Virus record (IMG/VR): IMGVR_UViG_3300031963_000004
Location: 62,001-126,000 of that record
Reading direction: 5' to 3' (one strand)
DNA from: a virus
DNA: 64,000 nt
The notes beneath the pieces are model-generated. The model had not been told where the DNA came from, searched no databases, and saw only the letters and a list, made by a program, of their open reading frames with translations. The position numbers and the translations under genes were made by a program. Positions 36,089-46,000 of the stretch are shown here, piece after piece (within the stretch, counting starts at the first letter, position 1; each line of letters starts with the position of its first letter).

Positions 36089-36114
36089 GGGTGAGAATAT
36101 TTCTACTCCCACCC
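36089..36114 (-). terminator. Probable rho-independent terminator after MoxR gene
   Basis: Imperfect GGGT...ACCC stem followed by TTTTTT on the minus strand. A second hairpin, TGGTATAT-TTAC-ATATACCA at 36118-36137, sits between it and the MoxR stop. Confidence 0.6.
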
Positions 36115-36151
36115 AAATGGTATATTTACATATACCAGGAGCTACCCTAAA

Positions 36152-37249
36152 TTAGTTACCTGCCTCAACAATGTACTTACCATATTTCTTATGGAAGTCA
36201 TCAAAGTTTTTCAATTGACTGGGTTCAATCGGAAGCTTGTAAGTCTTAAGTGCAATTTTTGCACTAACGACAACTAGTTCAGTTTCAAAGTTTGCCATTG
36301 CATACGCAAAGAAATTGTCAGCCATTTCGTGGAACTTTTTCATGTCCACTTTCTTATTGTCAACTGCCTCTTTCAATTCATAGCACATTGAAATTGCCAG
36401 TGAGTACATAGCCGAAACTTCTTTTACTTGCAAATCCTTAACCTTACCGTTGAGAATATCAGTTGGCTCAGGCATCTTACCTGCAAGTTTACGGTGTGCA
36501 GCAAACTTAACTGCAAGACCTTCACCAATCGCACCACTGATAAGATTGAATTGAGTATCAGTGTCCGATGTTTCATCCTGCAATAGATCAGAAACAAAGC
36601 ACCAAGTACGGGGAGTAGCAAATGCGCGGCTACTGGATTTGTTGTCAAAGTCATACAAGTCTTGCTTAGCAAAACTCAAATAGCCAACTACATCCTTGTG
36701 AATTTTCTTGTCAACAGCCCACAACTGCCATGCATTAAAGTCGGGGCGCATTTCAAGGTGAACAAAACGATTCGCAAGCGGCATCGGCATACGATAAGTA
36801 ACACCTTTATCACTATCACGATTACCTGCTGCAACAATCACAACATTGTCGGGAAGTTTATATTTACCTACACGGCGATTAAGAATCAACTGATAACCTG
36901 CAGCCTGAACTGCGGGCGGTGCAGAGTTCATTTCATCTAAGAAAAGAACTACGATAGGATACTTACTTGCAAGTTCCTCATCAGGCAAATCAACTGGGGG
37001 TGCCCAATCCATTTTACCATTTTCTTTATTGAAGTATGGGATACCACGAATGTCAGTAGGTTCCATTTGCGCCATACGCAAATCAATCATAAGACCGCCG
37101 AGTTCTTCTGCGACCTCAGCAACTACCTCAGATTTACCAATACCGGGCGGACCCCAAAGAAAAACGGGTCGTTTAATTTTGAATGCGCTAAGCAATGCTT
37201 TGCGGGTTTGAATACTAGTGATAGTATGATTATCAGATACTTTTGCCAT
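36152..37249 (-). CDS. MoxR-family AAA+ ATPase
   Basis: 365 aa. Walker A GPPGIGKS (33-40), Walker B VVLFLDEMNSA (100-110), sensor-1 region VVIVAAGNRDSD and an arginine-finger region (MPMPLANRFVHLEM). The pattern is that of MoxR chaperone ATPases, which activate VWA-domain partners such as the metallopeptidase/VWA protein just downstream. Consensus early promoter and AGGAG; own terminator, so this pair is a defined early module. Confidence 0.88.
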   Translation of the reverse strand: MAKVSDNHTITSIQTRKALLSAFKIKRPVFLWGPPGIGKSEVVAEVAEELGGLMIDLRMAQMEPTDIRGIPYFNKENGKMDWAPPVDLPDEELASKYPIVVLFLDEMNSAPPAVQAAGYQLILNRRVGKYKLPDNVVIVAAGNRDSDKGVTYRMPMPLANRFVHLEMRPDFNAWQLWAVDKKIHKDVVGYLSFAKQDLYDFDNKSSSRAFATPRTWCFVSDLLQDETSDTDTQFNLISGAIGEGLAVKFAAHRKLAGKMPEPTDILNGKVKDLQVKEVSAMYSLAISMCYELKEAVDNKKVDMKKFHEMADNFFAYAMANFETELVVVSAKIALKTYKLPIEPSQLKNFDDFHKKYGKYIVEAGN

Positions 37250-37294
37250 TTACTGTAGCTCCTAAAAAAAATATAATTTACTGCAGGAATTTGA

Positions 37295-37323
37295 ATTATA
37301 ATATAAGTATGATTTACTGTCAA
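37295..37323 (-). promoter_or_regulatory. Consensus sigma70 early promoter
   Basis: Minus strand TTGACA (37323-37318) followed by GTAAATCA, 17-bp spacer, TATAAT (37300-37295). Drives the MoxR gene. Confidence 0.85.
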
Positions 37324-37339
37324 AACTGTTTTCGCCCAA

Positions 37340-37492
37340 TTATTGGGTCGCTTCCAATTCTTGAATTTGTTTGTAGAGTTTCCAACGCTGGGCATCAAGT
37401 GCTGCATTGGTTTCTTCATCAAAGCAACCAGCCTGCTCATCCAAATGAACCAGTTCTTCGTACAATACATCAATTAAATTTTGGTCAGCCAT
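37340..37492 (-). CDS. 50-aa acidic hypothetical protein
   Basis: Begins ATG 37492 (MADQNLIDVLYEELVHLDEQ) and is almost entirely helical; ends IQELEATQ. A much longer frame extends upstream but is a shadow of the next gene. Unknown early protein. Confidence 0.6.
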   Translation of the reverse strand: MADQNLIDVLYEELVHLDEQAGCFDEETNAALDAQRWKLYKQIQELEATQ

Positions 37493-37496
37493 AATT

Positions 37497-37721
37497 TTAC
37501 GCCTCAAACATAGCAGCAGATTGTGCTGCCAATTTTTTAATTGCACGACCAGCTGCCTCACGGCTATTAGTAAATGCATAATCATCACTGAGACTATTAA
37601 AGCCGTGATACAACTCCCACTTACCATCTACCAACCATTCAACCTTAACATCATATGCAGTATCGAACGGTGAACCGTCATGTACGATACGAACCTTACC
37701 AAAATCATTTGCTACATACAT
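37497..37721 (-). CDS. 74-aa hypothetical early protein
   Basis: Starts at ATG 37721 (AAGGAGA Shine-Dalgarno): MYVANDFGKVRIVHDGSPFD; ends REAAGRAIKKLAAQSAAMFEA. A beta-rich first half is followed by a helix. The longer frame upstream is not supported. Co-transcribed with 37732 from the promoter at 38080. Function unknown. Confidence 0.65.
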   Translation of the reverse strand: MYVANDFGKVRIVHDGSPFDTAYDVKVEWLVDGKWELYHGFNSLSDDYAFTNSREAAGRAIKKLAAQSAAMFEA

Positions 37722-37731
37722 ATTCTTCTCC

Positions 37732-38049
37732 TTATGCCCAAGTAATTTCTTTTGCGGGAAATTCAATCTTACCATCAAACTCAAGTTGGTCACGCTCAAA
37801 CTGTGTGAGGAATTCGTTATCAACCAACTCCCAATCAACGATTGTTTCTATGACATAATCGTCAGCCCGTTCAATTTGTTCACGCAAAACCATTACAGCG
37901 GTTGTTGCTTCTTCCTCATCCCAAATACCAGTGACAACATACTCATCGCCACCCTTAGCTTTCCAATAAGCGTCCTTACCTTTGCCGATAGAACCATCTT
38001 CGTTGAATGCGTAGTTTTCAAAAACTTGGGTATAAATGACTACTTTCAT
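37732..38049 (-). CDS. Hypothetical early protein
   Basis: 105 aa: MKVVIYTQVFENYAFNEDG, then KAKGGDEYVVTGI and a helix-turn-strand ending IEFPAKEITWA. Of a type often seen in aquatic phages; no function. AGGAG and a consensus early promoter. Confidence 0.7.
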   Translation of the reverse strand: MKVVIYTQVFENYAFNEDGSIGKGKDAYWKAKGGDEYVVTGIWDEEEATTAVMVLREQIERADDYVIETIVDWELVDNEFLTQFERDQLEFDGKIEFPAKEITWA

Positions 38050-38079
38050 GTTGTTCTCCTATTGTTTGACTATACCGTT

Positions 38080-38108
38080 ATTATATAACCTTTTGGATTT
38101 ATTGTCAA
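38080..38108 (-). promoter_or_regulatory. Consensus sigma70 early promoter
   Basis: Minus strand TTGACA (38108-38103) followed by ATAAATCC, 17-bp spacer, TATAAT (38085-38080). Confidence 0.85.
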
Positions 38109-38121
38109 CCAAAAAGTGTTA

Positions 38122-38352
38122 TCAATCTAGCAACGTCATATAAGCTTCGGCGTTGTTGTCGATGAACCAATTGATGCCCTTGCGAACACCATTGTAATCG
38201 CCCATCAATTCGCAGCCCTTAAGATAGTCATAAACAGCGACTTCCTCAGGGGTAAGCATACAAGTTTCGCCCGAGAACGGGTTGCGTACTTCAACAGGCT
38301 CAGAGTCCATAATCTTGATACCGGGGAAAATCTGAAAAATTGACTTAGACAT
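38122..38352 (-). CDS. Small early hypothetical protein
   Basis: 76 aa with Cys-containing PFSGETCMLTPEEVAVYDYL and YMTLLD at the C-terminus. AAGGAG and a consensus promoter of its own. Unknown; likely a host-takeover protein by context. Confidence 0.7.
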   Translation of the reverse strand: MSKSIFQIFPGIKIMDSEPVEVRNPFSGETCMLTPEEVAVYDYLKGCELMGDYNGVRKGINWFIDNNAEAYMTLLD

Positions 38353-38382
38353 TTATCGCTCCTTGTTATTGACTATACAGAC

Positions 38383-38411
38383 ATTATATGCCCAAATGGA
38401 TTTATTGTCAA
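38383..38411 (-). promoter_or_regulatory. Consensus sigma70 early promoter
   Basis: Minus strand TTGACA (38411-38406) followed by ATAAATCC, 17-bp spacer, TATAAT (38388-38383). Confidence 0.85.
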
Positions 38412-38608
38412 CCAATGGATTTTGTTGCTTTTTTAGCACGAATTTGCTGACTGAGTTTGCACGGATTGCTTTCTTCCCAGCCCCAAGATTTAGCGTTATT
38501 TTCTGGATTTTTGTTACAATTATTGTAAAGCCTTTTGGCTTGTGTTTTTGACAAGTTAGTTTCGATTCTAGCAGTACCGTCGGCAAACTCAACATAAAAG
38601 TTAAACAT
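38408..38608 (-). CDS. Small early hypothetical protein
   Basis: 66 aa, basic (MFNFYVEFADGTARIETN; CKLSQQIRAKKATKS). CGGAG ribosome site and a near-consensus promoter. Function unknown. Confidence 0.65.
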   Translation of the reverse strand: MFNFYVEFADGTARIETNLSKTQAKRLYNNCNKNPENNAKSWGWEESNPCKLSQQIRAKKATKSIG

Positions 38609-38639
38609 TTAGTAACTCCGTATCAATCACTGTAAAGAC

Positions 38640-38668
38640 ATTATATACCCAAACGGATTTATCGTCAA
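38640..38668 (-). promoter_or_regulatory. Near-consensus sigma70 early promoter
   Basis: Minus strand TTGACG (38668-38663) followed by ATAAATCC, 17-bp spacer, TATAAT (38645-38640). Confidence 0.8.
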
Positions 38669-38674
38669 CCAAAA

Positions 38675-38700
38675 AAAATGTTGCTAATTAGCAACATTTT
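38675..38700 (-). terminator. Terminator after the aminotransferase gene
   Basis: Perfect 13-bp palindrome AAAATGTTGCTAA/TTAGCAACATTTT with A/T tracts on both sides (TTTT follows on the minus strand). Stops transcription from 38725-39891 before the early promoter at 38640. Confidence 0.75.
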
Positions 38701-38724
38701 CAACATTGAAACATTTACAATTTG

Positions 38725-39891
38725 TTAATTATTTCGCCAGTACTCACTAGCAGTGGCGACACCGCTACCTGGGACGACTTTAATACCAGTATCAAGCATA
38801 GCCATTTCTGCTCCGGCTATAGCAGCCATTAAGTGTACTTCATTCATATCACCTAGATGACCTATGCGGAAAAGCTTACCTGCTACTTTACTAAGTCCTG
38901 CACCCAATGATAGGTTATAGCGTTTGTATGCTCTACTAATAACATCACTACCATTAAATCCTTCAGGTACTATAATTGCTGATACTGTGTCACTATACCA
39001 TTTTGGATCTTTGGCACATAAGTCTAGTTGCCAACCGTCAATTACTGCACGGCGAACGCCTTCTGCAAGATAGTGATGGCGTTTAACAATATTATCTAGA
39101 CCTTCTTCTTCAATCATATTAAGTGCTTCTGCAAGTCCATATAACAATGACAATGCAGGTGTATATGGAAAATAACCAGTTGCATTAGAATTAACCATAT
39201 CAGTTAAATCAAAGTAACTGCGTGATGATTTTGCAGATTTGGTTTTATCCAACGCCTTTTTACTAGCACATAATATACCTAATCCAGCAGGTAACATGAA
39301 CCCTTTTTGTGATCCTGTTACTGCCATGTCAACACCCCATTCATCAAATTTAAAATCTAATGACCCAAGTGAACTTACAGCATCAACAAATAATAATGCA
39401 GGGTGATCACATTCGTTCAGCGCCCAACGCACTTCACTAATACTTGATGTGACTCCCGTAGCAGTTTCATTGTGACATGCTAACACTGCTTTGATTTCTT
39501 GATTTTTATCGTTTGCTAATATTTCAGCAAACTTAGCGGATGGGATACCTGTACCCCACTCGCAGTCTACGATTTCTACATCTAATCCATGTTTTAAACA
39601 CATTTCTATCCAGAGATGACTGAACTGGCCAAATCGTGCAGCTAGAACTTTGTCACCGGGACTTAGTGTATTTGTTATTGCGGCTTCCCAGCATCCTGTA
39701 CCAGATGAGGGGAAAATAAAGGGTGTTCCGTGTTCTGTACGGAATACCTTCTTTAATTTTGGAAATAATTGTGCCGAAAGTTCAGGAAACTTCGGTGAGC
39801 GATGGTCTTCCATAGACACCATCATTGCTCTCATAATACGATCAGGGATGTTTGTAGGCCCAGGTACAAACAAGAAATTACGACCAGCCAT
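38725..39891 (-). CDS. Serine/alanine-glyoxylate aminotransferase-like enzyme
   Basis: 388 aa, class V PLP aminotransferase, full length. Starts with the family signature FLFVPGPTNIPDRIMRAM. PLP-site residues: SSGTGCWEA (62-70), HNETATGV (140-147), Asp170 in LFVDAVSSLGS, and Lys196 in TGSQKGFMLPAGL. Closest to betaproteobacterial serine-glyoxylate aminotransferases from memory. It would transfer the amino group of serine or alanine to glyoxylate, giving glycine plus hydroxypyruvate or pyruvate. An unusual auxiliary metabolic gene; AGGAG, own terminator, no late element. Confidence 0.9.
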   Translation of the reverse strand: MAGRNFLFVPGPTNIPDRIMRAMMVSMEDHRSPKFPELSAQLFPKLKKVFRTEHGTPFIFPSSGTGCWEAAITNTLSPGDKVLAARFGQFSHLWIEMCLKHGLDVEIVDCEWGTGIPSAKFAEILANDKNQEIKAVLACHNETATGVTSSISEVRWALNECDHPALLFVDAVSSLGSLDFKFDEWGVDMAVTGSQKGFMLPAGLGILCASKKALDKTKSAKSSRSYFDLTDMVNSNATGYFPYTPALSLLYGLAEALNMIEEEGLDNIVKRHHYLAEGVRRAVIDGWQLDLCAKDPKWYSDTVSAIIVPEGFNGSDVISRAYKRYNLSLGAGLSKVAGKLFRIGHLGDMNEVHLMAAIAGAEMAMLDTGIKVVPGSGVATASEYWRNN

Positions 39892-39992
39892 AGTATTCTC
39901 CTATGCTCTAAACTAGCAGCGAGATAATACTTAGTTCTGTTAAAACTCTAAAAAATATAAAATTTGACCAAAGCTGTCCTAACCAAATCATA

Positions 39993-40000
39993 GATAAATA
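39993..40000 (+). promoter_or_regulatory. Late promoter element GATAAATA
   Basis: GATAAATA on the plus strand, 23 nt before ATG 40024, with AAGGAA in the leader. It begins the plus-strand fibre operon. Confidence 0.55.
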
Positions 40001-40023
40001 CTAAAATCAATAAGGAATAACAG

Positions 40024-43000
40024 ATGAGTTGGCCAGCCAATCCAGTAAACGGACAAAGAGTTCAGATTAACGGTGTTTTATATGAATTTAACGCAGCGAA
40101 TGAAACCTGGGATAGAATAGGTGGGTATCCTGATAACTTTATAGTTGAGTTCTTACAAACTCCTAATTTAGTAGTCACCGGTAGAGCGACCTTTACTGAT
40201 GCCGGGAACGTTAAAATTCAAGGTGGTTTCGCCAACTATGTCTTAGTTACAGACGGATCCGGTAATCTTTCTTGGCAACCACAAGCTGATGTTTCAGCAG
40301 CGGGTGTAAACAATGAGGTTCAATTTAATACAAATGATGCACTTGATAGTTCTGCATCATTTACTTTTGACAAAACATCAAATACATTAACTGTCCCTAG
40401 GATAGCGAGTACCCTTACTACATCCGCACAACCAAATATTACTAGTGTTGGTACACTAACAAGTTTAAATGTTAGTGGTAATGCTACCTTTAGCAACAAT
40501 ATTACTGCTAACAATTTTGCTGGCAACTTCTCAGGAAATTTTACAGGAAATTATCGTAGTCCTGGTTCCAACACAGAATTATTATTCAATAACCAAAGTA
40601 ATATTGGTGCTAGTAACAAACTTACATTTGATGGCACTACGCTAAATGTTCAGGGTAATGTCACTGCAACTAATGCTAATTTAGGAAACTTAGTTACTGC
40701 TAATTTTATAAATTCAACATTAACAGTTGCCAATCAACCTAATATTACTAGATTAGGAACTTTAGTAAATCTAACATCATCAGGTAACATCGTAGCACCT
40801 AATTTTGTAGGTAATATAGTAGGTGGTAATATATCAGGTAACTTTGTTGCGCCTGGTTCTAATACACATATGTTACTTAACTATCAAGGTAACATAGCAG
40901 CTACCTCCAATATTACTTTTGCTGATGGATTAATGAATGTTGCAGGTAATATTAATGCAGCTAACATAACCGCTGTTAGTGACATTACTGCAACTACACT
41001 AACAGGTAGTTTGAAAACTGCAAGTCAACCTAATATTACTAGCTTAGGTACACTAACAGGATTAAATGTAACTGGTAATGCTACTATATCAGGTAATGTT
41101 ACTGCTGCCAATTTAAGAGGTAATGTAATTGGTGGTACAATTACAGGTACATTTAGTGCTCCAGGTAATGTTACAGAAGTAGTTTATAACAAACAGGGTT
41201 CATTAGGAACAAGTAGTAATTTTAAATTTGATAATGAAACACTTACTGTAACTGGTAACACGATTTCAGGTAATGTATATGCTAACAGTGGTACGATTGG
41301 TGCTAGTTCTATTGTAGGTACAATTGCAACAGCTAACCAAACAAGTATTACAAGAGTTGGTACATTAGTAAACGCAGCGGTAACTGGTAATGTTACAGCA
41401 GGAAACGTTTATGCTAACATGGGAACAATTGGTGCGGGTTTCCTAACTGGTACGTTAACTACAGCATCACAACCTAATATTACAAGTGTAGGGACAATTA
41501 CTTCTTTAACTGTATCCGGTAACTCAACTTCAGGCAATGTATATGCTAACAGTGGAACTATTGGTGCGAATAGAATAACAGGTAATCATTATACTGCCCC
41601 TACTAATTCGTCTAACACGCAGATATTAATAAACAATCAAGGTAATATCACCGGTTCAAGTAATTTAACATTTAACGGAACTGTATTAAATGTTGCAAGT
41701 AACGTAAACGCAGCAAACATTACAGCAAGTAATGTAACTGCAACTTTATTTACAGGAACATTAACTACACCTTCGCAACCTAATGTAACTAGTGTTGGCA
41801 CACTAACAAGTTTGAATGTTGGTAGTAATGTAGATGTAGCGAATGTTCTAACTGCTAATAAGATAATAGCGAATAGTATTGAGACTGATGTAATACTGGG
41901 TCAATTAACTGCGCCTGCAGGACTAGCAGCAAACAATCAGGTCTTGTTTAATTTAAATGGTGTAGTAGATTCTAGTTCAAAACTTGAATTTAATCCTATA
42001 GGTACAGCTACTTTAACATTAAATGGTAATTTAACTACAGGAAATGCAAATTTAGGAAACAGAGTTACTGCTAATTATATTCAAGGTAGTATTTTACCTA
42101 TTTCAAGTTCACAACCTAACATCACAACAGTTGGCACATTAACTGGACTTGGTGTAGATGGGCCTATTAATATAGCAAATAGTGTAATTACTATTGACAG
42201 TAACTCATATATTGTAGGTAACTTAATCCCTGTAACATCTCCTACAAGCGCAACTGACACATTTACAGGTGACGGTGTACAAACATTATTTGTATTGTCC
42301 GTACTACCTTACCCTGGTGACATAGTAAACATTACAATTGATGGTGTTGCAGAAAATCCTCTAAATTATACAATCCTTAATAAGGACTTAACATTTAATA
42401 CTGCTCCGGCAGTTGGAGCAGCAATTGTAGTACAAATGCAGTTAAATACTCCAATTTATGATTTAGGATCTCCGACTGCTAGATGGCGTGATTTATGGTT
42501 ATCTGGTACTACTATTAAACTAGGTACTGCTACAATTACAAGTACAGATACAGGTACAATTGATACAGGAGGTGGTGAGTTCCAATCTGAAGTTTTAACT
42601 TCTACTGCTACTGATATTGCTCCATTCATTGTTTATAGTAACGTAATGGTTGGTAATTTAAATGTACAATATCTACATGGTTATGAACCATCTACAAGTA
42701 ATCTAGCAAACACGATTGTATTAAGAGATGAATTTCATAATTTTGAAGCAAATGTAATTACAGCAAGATTAGAGGGTAATGCTACAAGATCAAATACAGT
42801 AATTAATCCAGCGCAACCAAATATAACAAGTGTAGGTTTACTCACACATTTAGACGTAGATAATAAACTTACCGCAGCTAACATAGAACTATCATCAAAT
42901 ATTAGTGCAGAATATTTTAAGGGTAGCGGAGCTGAATTATACAATATTAATGGTGCTAATGTAAGTGAAGTACCGTTAGCTACATTCGCTACTGATGCAC

Positions 43001-46000
43001 AAGATGCAGTATTCGCAGTTGATGCAGAAACAGCACAGTTTGGCGTAAATGTAACAGGATGTTCTCAACCAAATATTACAAGTGTAGGCACATTAATATC
43101 TCTTAAAGTTACAGGACAAATTGAAGCAGGAAGTATTGATGCTTCATTAGGTAATATTAAAGGTGCTAATTTCATTGGTGGTAATGTAAGTGGTAATATT
43201 TCAGGCACATTTAGAGCTCCAGGTGGGATAGCATCAAATACGGAAGTTCTTTTCAATAAAGAAGGAAATATCGGCGGAAGTGAAGGATTTAAATTTAATA
43301 GTTTAGTTAATTCGTTGACTATTACAGGTAAATTTAATTCTATTGATGCTAATTTAGGTAATCTAGTTGACGCAAACTTCTTTAGAGGTTCCGGTAATAA
43401 CTTAAGTAATATTCGTGGATCTAACGTTAACGGTGAGGTAGCGTTTGCTGCAACTGCAAATAGTGTAGCCGGTGCTAATGTTTCAGGTCAAGTAGCTAAT
43501 TCGTTAGTTGCAGGTACTGTTTACACTGCTGCACAACCAGCAATCACTAGTGTTGGTACATTGACTGACTTAAATGTTAATTCAGGAACCCTAGTAACAA
43601 GTAATCCAATAGACCTATTGCAAACATGGAATAACAGCAGTGTTGCATTTACTGGTATAAAACAAGTTGTTACTGATACACAAAGTTCAGCAGAATCATT
43701 ATTAATAGACCTACAACAAAACGTAGGTGGTGTAGCTACAAGTAGATTCAAAGTTAATAAAATAGGTAATCTTACTACAGGTAATGTTATTACTGGAAAC
43801 ATTGAGGGTACTATAATTACAGGTGCGCAACCTTTTATTACAAGCTTAGGTACACTATCAACATTAACTATATCTGCAAATATTCAATCAGGTAATGCTA
43901 ATTTAGGTAATCTAGCTAGAGCAAACTTCTTTAGTGGTGATGGCTCATTGTTAACAAATGTTCCTGCAGGTAACAGATTACAAAACGGTACAAGTAACTT
44001 GCAAATAGTTAACAATGGAAATATAAACATTGCTATTGATGGCACAAACGATGTCTTAACATTAGGAAACGTGTCTGGGGTCTACGTAGCTAACCTCAGA
44101 GGCAATCTACTTTCAGGTAATGCAAACTTAGGTAATTTAGTAACTGCAAATTTCTTTGCAGGAAACGCAAGTAATTTATTTAATATAGTTGGTGCTAATG
44201 TTACCGGTACAGTATCAAATGCAACTCATGCGTGTACAGCTAATACAGTAACAAATGCAACACAAACTAATATTACAAGATTGGGTACATTAACCGAACT
44301 TACACTATCAAGTATAGCAGACCCAAGCTTAGGTAATAATGTAACTGCAAGTTTCTTTACTGGTGTAATTACTCAAGCAGCATCAGCACAACCTAACATT
44401 ACAAGTGTAGGTAGATTGACTGGTCTAACAGTAGGAAATGCAACTGCAAACACTGTATTTGGTAACGGAACCATTACTGCTGCTGGAAATATTAGAGGTG
44501 CTAATATTGAGGGTAACCTAGTAGGCAATGGTAGTGGCATAACATACTTAAATGGTGGTGTAGTTAATGGTGATGTTCCGAGTGCTGCTACTGCTACTAC
44601 AGCAGGAACTGTACTTTCATCTTCACAACCAAATATAACAAGTGTTAATACTTCAAGTGGTTTAACATCATTAAAAGTTTCAGGCGAAACTGATTTAATA
44701 GGTAATGTAATAATTAGAAGTAATCTTACTGTACAAGGTACTACGATTACAGCTAATGCAACTACAATGAATGTTAGAGATCCTATTATACAAATAGGTG
44801 GGAATACGTCAGGTGGTGCGTTACCAAACGACGACGGAAAAGATAGAGGAATTTTACTACATTATCACAACGGAGTAACACCAGTTGATGGATTTATGGG
44901 TTGGGATAACGATTTAGAGCAATTTACTTTTGCTAGTAGAGTAAGTGTAACCAATGAAGTTGTTACATTCTCAGAATTAGGTAATATAAGAGCAAGTTAT
45001 TTCTTAGGTAACGGTTCTCAGTTAGAAGGTTTACCTCCACCAAACGAAATATTTAAAGGTACAAGTAATGTAAAAATTCCTGATTTAGACGGTAATGTAA
45101 CTATATCTGCAAACAGTGTTGCCAACATTGTACAAATACACGGTAATAGACCTAGTATAGGTAATGGAGTAATTGTTGCAGGTAATCTTACTGCAACAAG
45201 ATATTTTGGTGACGGAAGTCAATTAACGGGAGTAACAACAACAGCGATTTCCAATGGCACAAGTAATGTTACTTTTGCGGGTGCAGGTGGAAACATTACA
45301 ATGGCAGTTGGTGGCGTTTCTAATGTATTACAAATTGATAGTGTTGGTAACGTAGAGATAAAGGGTTTATTAAAAACAGGTACAGGTTCAGGTGGTAACA
45401 TTGCAGGTGCGAATGTAATTAGTGCAAATACATTTATCGGTAATTTAGCCAATGGTACAAGTAACATAAGAATTACACAAAATGGCAATGTCGGTATATC
45501 CTCTAACGGTGTATCAAATGCTGTAATAATTGCCGGTGGACTTGCTAATGTATTGACTGTAGCAGGTAATATTGATATTGGAAGTAATTGGTTTAGAGGT
45601 AACGGTGCGTTGTTAACTAGTTTACCAACTCCTACTTCTATGACTAACGGTACAAGCAACATTGTTGTTGGGTCAAGCACTGACGTAACTATTAGCGCAA
45701 ATGGTCAATCATCAATTATTGCCGTAAAAGGTAGCGGAACAGCGGGCGCAACTGGTGCAAATGTCAGTGGTTATCTTTCTGTATCCGGTATAATTACCTC
45801 AACAATTGCAACCGGCACAGCACCATTGACTGTAACAAGTACAACACGTGTTGCTAATTTAAACGTTAACTATGCAAACGTAAGTGACTTTAATGTAGTC
45901 ACCGCACAAACAACTGGAACATTATATCCTGCATTGATAAGTGGTGCTACTTCAGCAAATTATGCTTTAGGTGCAAACGCAGGTTTATCGTTTAATGCTG

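Noticed and set aside
37123-37473. Frame MMYCTKNWFIW... at 37 kb
   Set aside because: It covers the early promoter at 37295 and the MoxR start, and is the shadow of neighbouring genes.
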